Assembly (NCBI GenBank): GCA_003254885.1
Contig: QANT01003108.1
Coordinates: 1-64,000, forward strand
Length of the DNA stretch: 64,000 nt
Source of the DNA: Purshia tridentata
Taxonomy: Eukaryota > Streptophyta > Magnoliopsida > Rosales > Rosaceae
Direction: 5' to 3'
Numbering within the stretch: the stretch's first letter is position 1; every line of letters begins with the position of its first letter. Position numbers and translations under genes: made by a program. This document shows positions 47,401-60,378 of the stretch, piece by piece. The notes beneath the pieces were generated by a model. That model did not search any database, had not been told where the DNA came from, and saw only the letters and a program-made list of their open reading frames with translations.

Positions 47401-47565
47401 GTAAAGTTCGATTTAATCATTTAATATCTAAAACAATAAAAAACAGCAAATACGAGAAGCACCGCCTCACCGGTCCATATTAACTGCACGGACGGGGCCA
47501 TTGTTGCAGTAGCAAGCCCTAGAAATGTCGTCGGGTCTCAGAGAACAGCGAGCCCTCCCACACAT
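44492..47565 (-). CDS. HMCES: Abasic-site processing protein HMCES (SRAP/YedK domain) with two PIP boxes
   Basis: Eight exons, all in phase: 47565-47471, 47331-47175, 47021-46936, 46512-46400, 46244-46179, 45853-45744, 45656-45591 and 45010-44492 (403 residues). The start MCGRARCSL places Cys2 at the N-terminus once Met is removed; it forms a thiazolidine crosslink to abasic sites in single-stranded DNA. The other SRAP active-site residues are in place: Asn86 (FNARSES), Glu116 (GFYEWKK) and His172 (EWLHGD). The last exon encodes a disordered acidic/basic tail with a tandem 37-residue repeat (252-288 and 289-325). Two canonical PCNA-binding motifs flank it: QNSITKFF (239-246) and QPTLFSYF (393-400). 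It likely shields abasic sites at replication forks. Confidence 0.93.
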
Positions 47566-48688
47566 GATCTGTCGAACCACAACTGATACTGAACAAGGGC
47601 GGGAAGCCACTGCGTGGTGACTTTTCTATGTGTTGCTCCGAGCGCTTGGTGACCGTTGGATTTCAATTAGTTTGAGATTCGAGCTCCTTCCTTGCTAATT
47701 TTGTTGATCCCGAACGTCCATGGCTCTGATTTGGACACGTTTACTAGATTATCTGACACGTGTACCTGATCATCGCGGTTTTCTAAACCGTTGCAGTTGG
47801 ACTGAGCGTGGGTTTGGGCCGTTGGGCTGCCTGTCTGTTCAGTCCGATCGGCTCTGCCTAGCCTAATCCAATTTAAGGTTGGGCAAGATTTTAACAAGCC
47901 CGGAGCAATATAAGCCATTGAATTACCAGATTACCTACTTTATTTAATTTAAATCATATAATCCAATAGCTCAAATGTCTATAGACTGGTTCTATTATAA
48001 TTTATCTAGTTCTTCTTACAAGAGACATATTCATAAAATTTGGCTTATGGTGGGATTTACAATTCTAAATATGTGGAAATTGAGAGTTCCTTCAAATGTG
48101 ACTTCGTTTAACCCTATTCTCAAGACTTAAGATTCGAGAGTCAAGACCTAAAATCCATACATCATTTTAAGTTCGATTAATTTGAAGTTCTTTAATATTA
48201 CAAAATACTTCATCCAAACACAAAAGGAATTTCAAGAAATATTGGAGTTAAATTGTATTTTCACTCAAGGTTGCCAATCTTTTTTAAGTCCGTCGCTTAA
48301 AGTGAAGGAAAGAGAAATGAAATAAATGGCAGCGAAACGAAAGCGATGATGGCTCCATACAGTTGGAAATCTCAGGGAGTCCTTTGGTGAGAGAGAGAGA
48401 AAAAAAAAAGTGAGAAACAAGAGGCCAGTGATTATACTACCGATGAAATTGTGTCGGCGAGATAGACTAGTAGTGGAGTGGGGAGGCCGAGGGTGGAAGG
48501 CTAGGTTTTTTTTTAATATCTAATTATTTTATATTTTTGCTTTATTATACCCAAAATAAAATGGTCCTTTTTTGTTCTCATAATTTTGTGAGAAGAAATA
48601 AAAAGTATATGTCGAATCACTATTTTCAAGATGTCATTTTTTGTTTTTAGTTATTTCAAAAATGTCAGATCCAACACTAAAAGTCTAA
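47566..48688. other. Intergenic region upstream of HMCES
   Basis: The first 100 bp hold the HMCES leader. The rest is AT-rich with no convincing gene. A minus frame at 47918-47667 lacks any family likeness. Confidence 0.5.
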
Positions 48689-49635
48689 GGATTCGTTTGG
48701 TAACATTTTACAAAAATATTTTCATAAAATGATTCCGTAAAATGAAAATAGAAAATTGCGTTTGTATTTTTAAAGTTTGAGAATACATCTGATAAAGTAA
48801 TTCAAAACCAGTTTGCTAAAAACAAATCAATAAAAACATGTCTGGTACAAATATGTAAAACATATCAATATGAATTACATAATATTAGCCCTAAAATGGG
48901 CACATCAGGTCCCTTGCACAGTTACACAATTGATAATCCTTCAACCCATAGAGAAATTGAGCTCTTTAGTGAATACCCATTAAGCTTCAACCCAAAGTGA
49001 TAGTGAAACAAGGGACGATAGGGACGAAGCAAAGCCTCCCGAAGCTGGGGATGTAAATGGAGGTGGAGTATTACTAGATGACCTTGAAGAATTGTTATGA
49101 GTAGAAGAAGGTGGGGGTGACTGAGGAGGAAAAGGTGGTGGTGAATGAGGAAGAGGAGAAGCAAGTGGTGATGATGGCAGTGACGACGGCAATGATGGCA
49201 GTGATGAAGATTTGGGTGCTGGTAAGGATTTAGGAGGCAGTGACTCTTTGTGAGGTGGTGAGGATAAGCTTCACCCAATTATGTGTTCAAAATCCTCTCA
49301 ATCAATATTCACTCCTTATTAGCTCGTGGTGGTGTCTATGGAGTTTGAGCAGACTGAGAGAGAGAGAGAGGAGTTCAGATATGTGTTGTGTGGTAGAGAA
49401 GAGTGATGTTTACGAGGAGAGCTTAATTTCGTATTTTTATTTTTCTATATCTGGTGTTTTTCAAATTCATTGAAAACACCATAAAGTCGTTTTCAAGATT
49501 TACACTATAAATTGAAAATCATATCCTATGTTTTTTAAAAATTGTTTTTTGAATATGATTACCAAACGCATTTTACTATGTTTTCAGTTTTACAAAAACA
49601 GAAAATTGTTTTATAAAACGTTACCAAACACACCC
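48689..49635. mobile_element. TIR element of about 0.95 kb carrying a Pro/Ser-rich reading frame
   Basis: The ends ggattcgtttggtaacattt and, complemented, gggtgtgtttggtaacgttt are inverted repeats matching at about 17 of 20 bases, with similarity continuing into ttttataaaa. Possible 9-bp flanks (taaaagtct and taaaacttt) match at 7 positions, which would suit a Mutator- or hAT-type insertion. Inside, the minus strand at about 49260-48984 encodes a low-complexity Pro/Ser-rich stretch (SPPPFPPQSPPPSS) without a start codon. That stretch resembles a captured piece of an arabinogalactan/extensin-like host gene, as in Pack-type transposons. Confidence 0.5.
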
Positions 49636-49883
49636 TAAAACTTTTAAAAATCAAGGATTAAAAAAAAAATTTCACTCAAACATTAACAGTGTAAAATACA
49701 ATTACCTTAATAAAAAAAGTTTTTATTGCTTAATGTAATAAAACAGTCTAGTGAACCCGGTTCTTCTGTCGAACCGGATCGTCTTCTGAAAAACTCAGAG
49801 AGGTCTCCTGGCACTCGCAATTATCCCACATCCCGAACGGTACACACTGCTCTCAGCACCAAGCTCACGAACTGTGCTTCCCA
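49636..49883. other. Promoter and leader of the gene at 49884
   Basis: GC content rises towards the gene start. No separate feature is resolved. Confidence 0.4.
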
Positions 49884-52198
49884 ATGCTTTCCCTCGCAAA
49901 ACGACTCCAGACCTTGCCTCCACGCTTTCAGGCCGCCGCGGCCCGCCAAATCCGGTTGGCCCGAACCGAGTCCGGCCCATCTAGGCGCCGGCACAAGTCT
50001 CCGGCCAGGGCTCTGAGGAAGGCGGAGGAGAAGTCCGAGTGGTGGATAGTCGACGGCGAAATGCACGAGATCGGTGATCATGTGCCCCCACGTGAGCGCT
50101 TCGTCATCCCCAGAGATAACATCCCCAATAAGCGTCGAAAGCAGCTCAGAGAACAGTTCATGCGCCGCACTCGCCTCGTCCTCAAGGAAACGGTTAGTTC
50201 TCGCTACTCTCTCTGTTTCTTTTTGTGTTCCTAGGGCTTTGTTTACCTGTTTAAGTGTGGAAAAAGGGAAGGGAATGGTTTTTCTGAATTATATGGGAAT
50301 CTTTTCAGCTGTTTATAATGCAGTTGTAGATTAATTGAGTATTTCATGTGCCTGAGTTCTCTCATTTACTAATTGTGTGGTTTAAGTGTGGTTTAAATAA
50401 TTTGGGTGATTGTTCTGATATGGTTTTACTCAATGTATTGGAAGGAGCATGAGCCTTGGTGCAAAAAGTATATGGAACTCTACGGGGAGCTTAGAGAGAA
50501 TTGGGAGAGGCTGTACTGGGATGAGGGTTACTCCAAAAAGCTTGCCCTAGATCATGCAAATTATGAGTCCGCCGAAGATGACGATCAAGATTTCTCTCCA
50601 TACAGGTATATCTGCTTGACATATATTTAACTTGGCCATGTATTTAAATTTGTGGCATATCGTGTATGCTTATCTAAAAAAGAAATTCAATTAAAAATCT
50701 CTACTTGTTTATCCATACAAATTTCTTTAGAACTTGCCTTCTCCGGTACTCCGTTAGTGTAAAATCTCACTGCCCATTCCATTGAATACTGACATCCAGA
50801 CCCTTATTTTACTCTGTTTTGCTTGTCTTTCAGGAGCAAGCGGTTTCATTCCGAGCCATTTAAGGTACGAAACTGATGCACGGATATAATTAAGTTTTGG
50901 ACCTGATGAAGATATAGCTCTACATATGTATATGTGACACACTGAAACATTTGTTGAGCCTGCTCTCAGCACCTACTACACCTAACCAATTAGTTGTTTA
51001 GTAGGTGGAAAACCCCACATTTCACAAAATTGGCTATTATCAGCAAAATTCTTTGCATTGCTATAATCTGCATTTCTATGCTTAACATCTTCTTTTATAA
51101 TCTTCAAATGCTGCTCCTCCTATTATATTTATCAATGTGAATGTGGTTATTTATCTCTGTCTGCATGCAGTAAATAAAACCATTCGAAGTATACTTTATA
51201 ACAGGAAAAATTAGGATTTTGTTTTCAAATAATAAGCAAGCTCAATCCATTTGATCAGTCACCTGGTTGCCGATTAACTCCTGCACTTCATCACTAACTA
51301 TTGATGAACCATTCAAAGTGAACTTTACTACTCTTGCACCTCATTACTATACAATTGATGGCTGACATAGAAGTTATCAAGTTACAAGTGATGCAAAAGA
51401 TTGTTCAAATACATATGCAAGTGCACATGTGGTTTTCTGTGTAAATAAATAAACCATTTCTGACTTGATTTTGTTTCAGGACCATGGTTCTGGGAGTAGG
51501 CAAGGTGATACCTGGGAAAAGGTCAACCAAATTCGGGATAAATTTGAGTATGACAGAGAAAGAAGAATGAGGGATAAAGGTTAGCTTATGTATTATGACA
51601 AATTTTATGTTGTGAACTTCTGCTTTTGTGGTTTGGTTTCCCAGATTAAATTGGCCTTTCACAGATTTTGTACCAATATGGTCAATAGTAGGTTGAGCTT
51701 GGTTTGTGATTTGGCTAGTCCAGGTTTATGCTTGAATATTTTGCAGTTTGCTACATGAGCTGGACTATAAAACTTCCAACATTCTGTAATTTGATTATTG
51801 CATGTACTAAAATCCTAGAGATTGACGATTGTTCCATTCTCTATGTTGTAGCCACTAGAAATAACTATTTCTTGCACTTTTTTGAAAAAGATCTTCATAT
51901 GAACATACTTGCACGGGCCAAAACCTCTAAGAATGCTGTAATAAAATCATTTCCAAGGGGCATTTAAATATGCCCTTGATAAGTAAATATTTTGTTTCCT
52001 CTTGCCAATTTTCTCTTCCTGATCAATTATTTCAATTAAAAAATTGTCCAAGTGTGCAGTTCTCATTAGTTTTATGTATTTCGAGCTGCAGCATTTGCAC
52101 CTATGTCTGGTGAAGCTGCTTCTAACTCCCATGACTGGAACTCGAGGAGACAGCCATTTGACGCCCAGAGATATTTTCCCCAGAATGAAGAAGAGTGA
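49884..52198 (+). CDS. Conserved plant protein with mitochondrion-like leader (function unknown)
   Basis: Five exons, all in phase: 49884-50192, 50445-50605, 50834-50864, 51480-51579 and 52092-52198 (235 residues). The first 30 residues (MLSLAKRLQTLPPRFQAAAA, then RQIRLAR) are Arg/Ala/Ser-rich without acidic residues, as in a mitochondrial presequence. The body is highly charged with conserved-looking blocks: EKSEWWIVDGEMHEIGDHVP, ERFVIPRDNIPNKRRKQ, EPWCKKYMELYGELRENWE and DKFEYDRERRMRDKAFAPM. I recognise the style from plant proteins of unknown function but not a family name. A role in the mitochondrial translation machinery would fit the charge and targeting, but it is only a guess. Confidence 0.75.
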
Positions 52199-53138
52199 AG
52201 AAGTGCTAATGATCGATGCACTTGTATATTTTTGTGAAAAGAGGCATGGGATGGTGCTGCATTTCCCTGAGCCCAACAATTAGCAGTATTGGCCATTTAT
52301 ATATTTAGTAATGGATATTTACATTACGTTACCAACAAGCCTCTGCTAGGAGCTCCTGGAGCTGGATCAAGGAATTGGTATAACAAAAGCAAACAAGAAA
52401 AGCCAGTGTTTCCTAGCTCTTTTTTTTACTCTCATTTACATTTTTCCTTAATCTAGGTAGAACATTATCAATTTTTTTTTCGATGTAAAATCACACAAGA
52501 CTAATAGGGCATGTGGTATTTGTGCAGTTTTTCTTATTACATTGGATGTAATCAAACTCTAAATCTATCATAATTCTAATTATTTATCCCACTTTATAAT
52601 AAAGTTAAAAATTAAGAATATCATAATTGCATAACCAACTACTCTGGTCAACTCAGTTATAATTAAAAATCTACATTTCTTGGCCAATTTACCCTCTTTT
52701 ATATTTTGTTCATTAATTACATGTAAAGGTTAAAAATCCATCCTTCCAAATTTTGTAATGTTAAAAATATTTACGTTTAAAACTTTTCTTAATCCAATTC
52801 AGTTAAGTTTAGCATTCAAACGCTTATATAATTGCGAAAATTGTATTCGGACACTTAATAAGTTAATAGTGGATGGAGCGAGTTGTGCTTTTTTATTATT
52901 GACACTAATTAAAAGGTGATTTAAAAAAAAAAAACGTTATAAACGGTAAAAAACTTAAAAAGAAACTTTGCCAGTTTGACTTGCAAGCAAATTACAGTTA
53001 AAAATTTGCAAAGGCCGGCGCCAAAGCGGCCCAAACTCTATCATCATCGTCATCATCATCTCCCTCTCAGTCTCAGAGTCGCTGGGAAACATTTGAAAGT
53101 CGAAAATTCCAAGATCTGACGACGCCAATAGATCGGGA
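52199..53138. other. Intergenic region upstream of HAUS3
   Basis: AT-rich first half without a gene. The second half becomes GC-richer and includes (cat)n-like sequence (tcatcatcgtcatcatcatc) in the HAUS3 leader, about 90 bp before its ATG. Confidence 0.5.
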
Positions 53139-56100
53139 ATGAGCGGGGCGACGCTGTGCGCACTGTTGGGCGAATTAGGGTACGAAGGTGCTGACGCATT
53201 GGACCCTGACAGCTTCGAATGGCCCTTCCAATACGACGACGCACGACCCATCCTCGACTGGATCTGCTCCAGCCTTCGACCCTCCAACGTCCTCTCCCTC
53301 TCCGAGCTCTCCCAGTTACTCTCCCATTCTCCCTCTCTCTATTCTAATTTCTTCTCATTTGCTTCAATTTCAATGTTTGTGTTTAATTTAGACAAAATTT
53401 GAATTTCTTTGTCCAGGTACGAGCGGTTTCTGCAGGAGGGGAAGCTATTAGAGGTAAAACTCGAATCCTAATTTCCTAGTAGTATTAATCACCATGTTTG
53501 AGTTTGGTATGTTCCATACGAACTTCAAAGCATGCAAAAATTGATGTTGCTCCGACTTTTGCAGGGAGAGGATTTGGACTTTGCTTATGATAGCATTTCA
53601 GCCTTTGCTTCCAGGCGAGACAACCAGGAGGCAGTTTTCGCAGCTGAGGAGGGACTCAACGATATCCGGTAGCATGTTTTTACCACATTTATTCGCATTT
53701 CTTGGCTGTTCATTGTTATGCCCCTTGTGTTATCCTCCTCCCAGTACTTATGGACTTCTTTTCTTCCTTAGGGATGCAACTCTGGCGTATAAATCCGAAG
53801 CTTTGCAGTTGCAGAGACAGCTTAGGCAGCTGCATTCTCAATTCGACATGCTTACTGGCCAGGCTTCTACTTTGATCCAAGGGAGACGAGCTCGAGTTTC
53901 TGCAACATCTACTATCAATGGACAGCTTACAACTATAGACGATAGCCTTTCTGCAAGAAATTTGCAGGTATATCAGGGAATGTGGCCAGTCTTGAAATGG
54001 TTTTTGTCATATTCTGACAATGCTGGGAAAGAAATTTATTAGACATTGGTGGTGTTGCACATTGAGGGCAACCAACTATTGATCAAGTTTAATGCATGTA
54101 ATTTTTTTTTAATAGCAATTTTTTGTTACTTAAACATTTTTGTAATCCTTTCTTTGTAATTTAGATGAATGCAGTTCTTGGAAGGATTGCTTCTACGGCA
54201 CAAGAGTTGGCTCATTATCATTCTGGGGACGGTATTATCTTCTCTGACCTTATATTTACTTGTGTTGGCCATTTGAATATTTGAGGAAAACCTTTGTTGT
54301 TTAAATCCCAGTGATTATAAATTCCACATTTTCAGACAAGAGTGATTATAAAATTATATGCACAACTGGAGAATGAATCAAGCTTCACCTTATGAATTCA
54401 TGATCACTTTTTCTGCTTTGTACTTTCGATGAGTTTTAAGAACTACTTAACTTGCAGGGGATGGCATCTATTTAGCATATTCAGACTTTCATCCGTACTT
54501 ACTTGGAGATTCAACTTGTATAAAGGAGCTAAATCAGTGGTTTGCTAAGCAGTTAGACACTGTATGTGGATAATTTTCTCCCTTCAAGGAATTGCTAATC
54601 TAATTACTGATGGTGTATGAGTGGGTATCTTTTTCGCTACTTTAAAGCATTACTAATCTAATTGCTGATTGTGTATGAGTGTGTAACTGTTGCTTTCAGT
54701 TTGGACATAACTTTGGCAAGCTTTTCTGCAACCTAATTTTTAAATATCCATCAATATTTTGTTCCAGTTTCTATTCTAGAATCATCTGTATTGAAAAGTA
54801 GATTATAAACTTCATGTCAGCTTTTATTGTGTTTTCAATAATTTCAAATTTCTATTTATTAAAAGAAAAATAAAATACAGATTTTCAGTTTGCATATTTC
54901 CAAATAGCTCATCTCATGAGATTCTGTCTTGTAAGATTTGCTAGTCTTACTAAGTGATATTGGTTTCTGCTGGCGCACTGTTCTCCTGGATGAGCTCTTA
55001 AAATCATGTGTCTTTCTCATCTCTTGCAGAATTCTTGAATTTCCTATCTCTTAGGCTCTACATTTGAAAAAAAAATTTCTGTTTAGTTATTGAAAAGAAA
55101 GAAAATTCTCATTAAGTGATATGAACAGGGTCCCTTTCGTCTGGTTGCTGAAGACGGCAAATCTAAGTGTTCATGGGTGAGTCTTGAAGACATCTCAAAT
55201 ATCATAGTAAGAGGTAATCTTTCCTAGCTTTACAGCTTGTGCTCTCATGGTTTTGTTTTTTCCCCCTTCTCTCTGCATACTAGTTCTTCAAACTTATTGT
55301 TTCTAGACTTTTTGGCTTTTCGAATTTCTTGGTGTTCAGAGATCTATGTTGCTCAACTTAGAGTAGCACATATTGACTCCTATTACTTGGTCTTTTGATT
55401 GCATCAGATTTAGAAAAATCCCAGCATCAGCGTGTCTCTGAGTTGCAACGACTGCGTTCTATGTATGTAATTTTTTCTTTTTTTCTTTTCACAAAGTTCT
55501 AGACTTTTATTATCATTTAAGTCAATCCCTTTAGATGCCTTAATAAAAGCTACAAAGAAGTTGCAAAAAATTGATAGTTTTGTTAACACTATGATGGCAG
55601 TTGATCCCTTTATTGTCATTTTTAAGTCATTTGATTTCCAGTTTTATGATCATTTAAGTCAATTCCTTTACATTCTAGTAGTTGCTTATTTTGCATCTTT
55701 AACGCTTGAGAGGTACAACTTAAAAGTTTTCATTCTATTCTATTTTTCAATTCTCCATCACCCACAAGGCCACAAATACATTCCTTGATGTGATGTGGTC
55801 TTTGATAATTCAATCCTATGTTTGCTCTTTGGACGATTTTTTCTATTTCTGGCACTTGAATAGTGATATTTGGGGCTGGTTTATTTGATTTCAAGCCTTT
55901 CTTGCTAAAAAATGGGAACAATAATTCTTTAAGGAGCTGCATTTTGACCTTTTATTGTGGACAGTTCATAGTTCATACTGGCTATTTGTTGTTTATTTTA
56001 CAATCCCTGAGGAGTTTGCACCTGTTCAATATCGTGCAGTTTTGGGACAAGTGAAAGACAATGGGTGGAAGCCCAAGTTGAGAATGCTAAGCAGCAAGCC

Positions 56101-59100
56101 ATTCTAATGGCACTTAAATCTCAAGTATCATCAGATGAAGCACATGTTCATGTTGATCTTCATTCCCTGAGGTATAATGCATTTTTACTGGTCAATTCAT
56201 AATACTTTGTAAATTGCTAGCTTTTTTAGGCTTTCTATAAGCTGCATTTTACAATATTTTTTGAATTCCGAGTATCTGATATATGTGAACAGGAGAAAAC
56301 ATTCGGAACTTGTTGTAGAACTTTCAAATTCTTATCACAAAGAAGAGAAATTGTTATCTGAGGTTTGTAGGTGTTCCTGGTTTTATGCCATTCATATAGT
56401 TTTTCTGTGTATTTTTATACTAACTGTATACTCCTTCATAAGACTATACCGGATCTTTGTTGGGAGCTGGCTCAACTCCAAGACACGTACATATTGCAAG
56501 GTATTCTTGGTAGCTATACACCAGAAATGTAAAACGAAACAAATTAAATTAGTTCCTTTTATGGTCGGAAAGTTATTTATATGTAGTTAATGTGATCTAA
56601 CATTATGAATTTGTAGGTGATTATGACTTGAAGGTCATGCGACAAGAATATTATATTAATCGGCAGAAAGCGGTATGGTTAGCTACATGATTCTTATCTT
56701 TTTGCTTTCTTGTGTGATTTTCTAGTTGTTTATTTGATCTAAAGGTCATGCCTTGAATTTTTATTTTGTGAAGTAATTATATAAGAACGGTTTTCATTTT
56801 TAGTATTTTTTTTTTTTTTAGGTATCATCCATGAAAAGAGGAATGAGTTAATATCACCATGCTATTTGATCTTCTGAACTAACATTATTTCAAAATTTCT
56901 TTCGGCAGTTTATAAATCATCTTGTTAATCAGCTTGCAAGGCATCAGCTCTTAAAAATAGCTTGTCAGTTTGAAAAGAAAAACATGCTTGGAGCATATTC
57001 CTTGCTTAAAGTTATTGAATCGGAGGTGCAAGCCTACCTGTCAGCAACAGAAGGCCGTGTGGTATATATTAATCTATCACTTACTTCCTACTCCTCTGCA
57101 TTTTTCTACTTAAAACCATTGCAACAGTAAGTCTGACATGCTCTTCTTATAACTCACCAGGCTTCAAATATCAAGTTTTATGCTATGTTAAAATCTGTAC
57201 TTTGGATACCATACATTTGAATATTTACGTTTATATCTCCATATATATGCACACACACAAACATGTATATTTCTCTCTGTCTCTCTTGGATCTTTTCTCC
57301 TCCTTGTCCTTCACCTTTATTATATATTCTCTCTTATCTCTTAGATTTCAGTTATTTTTTCACTGTATCTCCTCTCATCCTTCTTAATCACTGAAGGGAA
57401 AATAAATAGTTTACTGGTCATAGGGTTGTGCACCTTTGTGTTTGATGAAATTCTAAATGTACTCAAAACTTAAGTGACACCACATATCTTAATGTAATGC
57501 CGCAGTTATGAATTTTCTCAGAACTGGGTAGTGATCATGCTTCAGATTATTTTGGAAATTTTGCTTAGTGGCACTCTTTTACCTTTCATTTTTTATATAT
57601 AATGGTGATGATGTCACTTTGTTGTCATTATAGGGTCGTTGCCTGGCACTAATTCAAGCTGCATCTGATGTACAAGAACAAGGAGGAGTGGATGATCAGG
57701 ATCACCTTTTGCATGGTGTTAGAGATCTTTTAAGTATCCATTCAAGTAATGACCTTACATTCTTTTGAATGACCATATATGCATAAAACAATTGCGACTT
57801 TCTACTGAATAATAATATTACTTTTTCATTAGATGCACAAGCTGGGTTATCAACATATGTATCAGCTCCCGGTATTGTTCAGCAGATATCTAGTCTTCAT
57901 TCAAACTTGATGACCCTTCAGTCAGATCTTGAGAACTCTCTTCCAGAGGACCGAAGTAGATGTGTCAATGAGCTGTGAGTTACCCACTTTCTCTATATCA
58001 TTAAGAGTATTAAACAGTTAACAACTTGTCCTTTAAATAGCCGTGTGAAAATGAATTACTGTACCTTATACTGTATGTAGTGCATTTTTATACAGTTTTT
58101 GCCTGCCGATTTGTTAGTTGCTTTGTGTATGTTTAGTGATCAAACATGTCTTCTCAATAACACTGAACCTGTCATTTTCTGCGTAAAAGTATCTACACTG
58201 ATTTTTTATTTTTTATTTTGCGGGGGAAATCATCTCATTTCTTTTTGTTTATTTGTATTAGGTGCACTCTAATTCAAAGTTTGCAGCAAATGCTATTTGC
58301 ATCTTCGACAACTGCGCAACCAATACTGACACCTCGTGTATGACCCTCACCATTACACTTATATTTTCTATTATTGGTTTATTTGTTTCTTCTTTTACTG
58401 GCATTTATTTTGTTCCCCATTATGATTTATGGTAGTTTATGTTTCATGTACACCCAAGTGACACAATATAGAAAATCTGAACAAGGAAGCCATATTCAGT
58501 TAAAATCTAATTGTAGCTTTGAAAATGCTATGCCTGTAACTTGTTTAAATTGATGGTTTTCATATGGATCGCCTTGGAAGTCTGTTGAATGTATAAACAT
58601 ATGGATCGCCTTGGAAGTCTGTTGAATGTTGAATGTATAAACATATGGATCGCCTTGGAAGTCTGTTGAATGTATAAACTTTGTGAAAAAGAGAATACAA
58701 TTATGACTTTGTTGTCTAGTGTAGTATTTGTCATTATTGCAGCTCCTTGAGATAATTCTTCTGAATTTTTCTTCTTGTCCTGTGCCAACTGATGTGTTTT
58801 TCTTCTTTCCAGCCATTGATGAAAGAGCTTGATGAAATGGAGAAGGTAAATGCAAAACTCTCTGCTGCAGTTGAAGAGGTGACACTGGAGCATCGTAAGA
58901 AAAATGAGGTAGGATTTGATTGTTTGTTTTCTCCTCCTTGGAGTATGATTTAGTTGCTCCCTAACTTATTCTTAGAGTGAGACTGTTAAACGTTGCACAA
59001 ATATGCAAATTTGACAATCCTTGGTATTTGGTTCCTTTTTCCCCCTTTTTATATATTCCTATACACACACAGACTATATTCCTGGTTGTTTATTTTAACT

Positions 59101-59310
59101 ACTTTCGTAACTTTAATCTTGTTAATGCTGATACAAGTTCGCATATATAATATATATATATATATATATGGTATGCAGATCGTAAAACATCACTCCCAGG
59201 AAGTTGGGCTTCAACGAGGTGTCTTTGTTGATTTCTTCTGCAATCCTGAGCGTCTGAGGAGTCGAGTTAGGGAGTTAACTGCTCGTGTTAGAGCTTTGCA
59301 GGTTTCCTAA
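53139..59310 (+). CDS. AUG3: HAUS augmin-like complex subunit 3
   Basis: Eighteen exons, all in phase: 53139-53314, 53417-53453, 53565-53668, 53772-53967, 54165-54231, 54458-54561, 55129-55213, 55408-55462, 56040-56171, 56293-56362, 56443-56500, 56617-56672, 56909-57061, 57634-57745, 57833-57974, 58262-58337, 58813-58908 and 59179-59310. The 616 residues match Arabidopsis AUG3 (At5g48520), about 617 as I recall. The N-terminus ([14 protein letters not shown], then DWICSSLRP) is the conserved HAUS3 head. Long coiled-coil stretches follow ([38 protein letters not shown]). Augmin recruits gamma-tubulin to existing microtubules to nucleate branches in spindle and phragmoplast. Several introns are small, and intron 16 carries a minisatellite. 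Confidence 0.94.
58561..58678 (+). repeat. Three-copy 37-bp minisatellite in HAUS3 intron 16
   Basis: The unit starting catatggatcgccttggaa is repeated at 58561-58597, 58598-58641 and 58642-58678. The middle copy has a 7-bp internal duplication (gttgaat). Because the units are nearly identical the array is young and likely length-variable. On the minus strand it happens to be open and encodes a repeated [12 protein letters not shown], which I regard as chance. Confidence 0.85.
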
Positions 59311-60378
59311 TTCTTGTCAGGGCTTTATGATTTTTGTATATAGTCTGTGTGCGCTTGAGCTGAATTGTTGTGTTTATCAAGCCATCAATGGTCTAATCAC
59401 TCTGTACCCAAATCCTTAAAGTTCAGAATCTATGGATGTGTGATCGTGTTTTTGCTAATGATGCACTTTCCTCTGCTTAATATAAATTTATATTGTTAGG
59501 TTGTGTATTGTAAATCCAACACACCTCTCTACTAACAAATGAAGAAATTTATTGGGTAATTTTTCACAATGATTTTTTTTCTTTTTATTTATGTGTAATC
59601 AACGAAACTAAACAAGGAAAATATGATACAGTTATTTCAATAGAGAAAAACAAAAACAAGATACAGTTCTCGGATTGGGTGCCCCAGAAGTCCATATCCA
59701 CAAAAAGAGACAAAAATGGAGGCATAGATGAGTGCAAAAGGATGAGAATCTGCATTTGCAGGCTTGCAGCAAGATAAGGGAGATAGCAACCATTGTCCAT
59801 GAAGTCAGTCATCACTTCCAACAAGTGTTGTTTAAATTCGACACTGGTTTTTGCTTTTTTAATTTCATATATATGCTCTTTAAAGTGGGAAACAAAATGT
59901 GAAATATCAAACAACCACATTAAAAAAAAAAAAAACAAAAGTTTTGAAATTGATTCAAGTCCATCATTGGTATGATCCTTATTTTGGCCATTGGAAGGAT
60001 TAGAAAAGCCAAAATCGTTCTGCAATTTCATCATCAAAATTTTGATCCAACTGCTTATAAGCTAGCCATTAATTAGACTCAGAAGGCTAAACACTCCATC
60101 TAGAGGTTGTGGACACAAATTACAGCTTTCAAAAATCATGAATCAAGAGAATTAAAAAATATATATATATATATATATATATGATGAAACTCCATGAAAA
60201 TTGGAGAGGCTTCTGATGGAACCCTTTGGGATTATTCCATTCAGTTCAAACTCTACTAATCAAGTAATCATCATCATCATAAGAGAGAGAGAGAAAAAAA
60301 GAAAAAGAAAAAAAGGACTATCTGCAAAACATTGTGAAACAATTGTCTATTGTCATTTACCTACTGAAAAGCAAAACC
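59311..60378. other. Convergent region between HAUS3 and the Cys/Ser-rich-family gene
   Basis: Contains the HAUS3 3' end and a (TA)n run near 60159-60182. A minus-strand frame at 60037-59585 (150 residues) is AT-rich and hydrophobic and matches no family I know, so it is treated as chance. Confidence 0.5.

Noticed and set aside
58496-58893. Two minus-strand frames with repeated [12 protein letters not shown]
   Set aside because: The repeat comes from the minisatellite in a HAUS3 intron, and the frames overlap a true exon on the other strand.
59585-60037. 150-residue minus-strand reading frame
   Set aside because: AT-rich, hydrophobic, no domain likeness, lies in the 3' flank of HAUS3, and contains long F and K runs.
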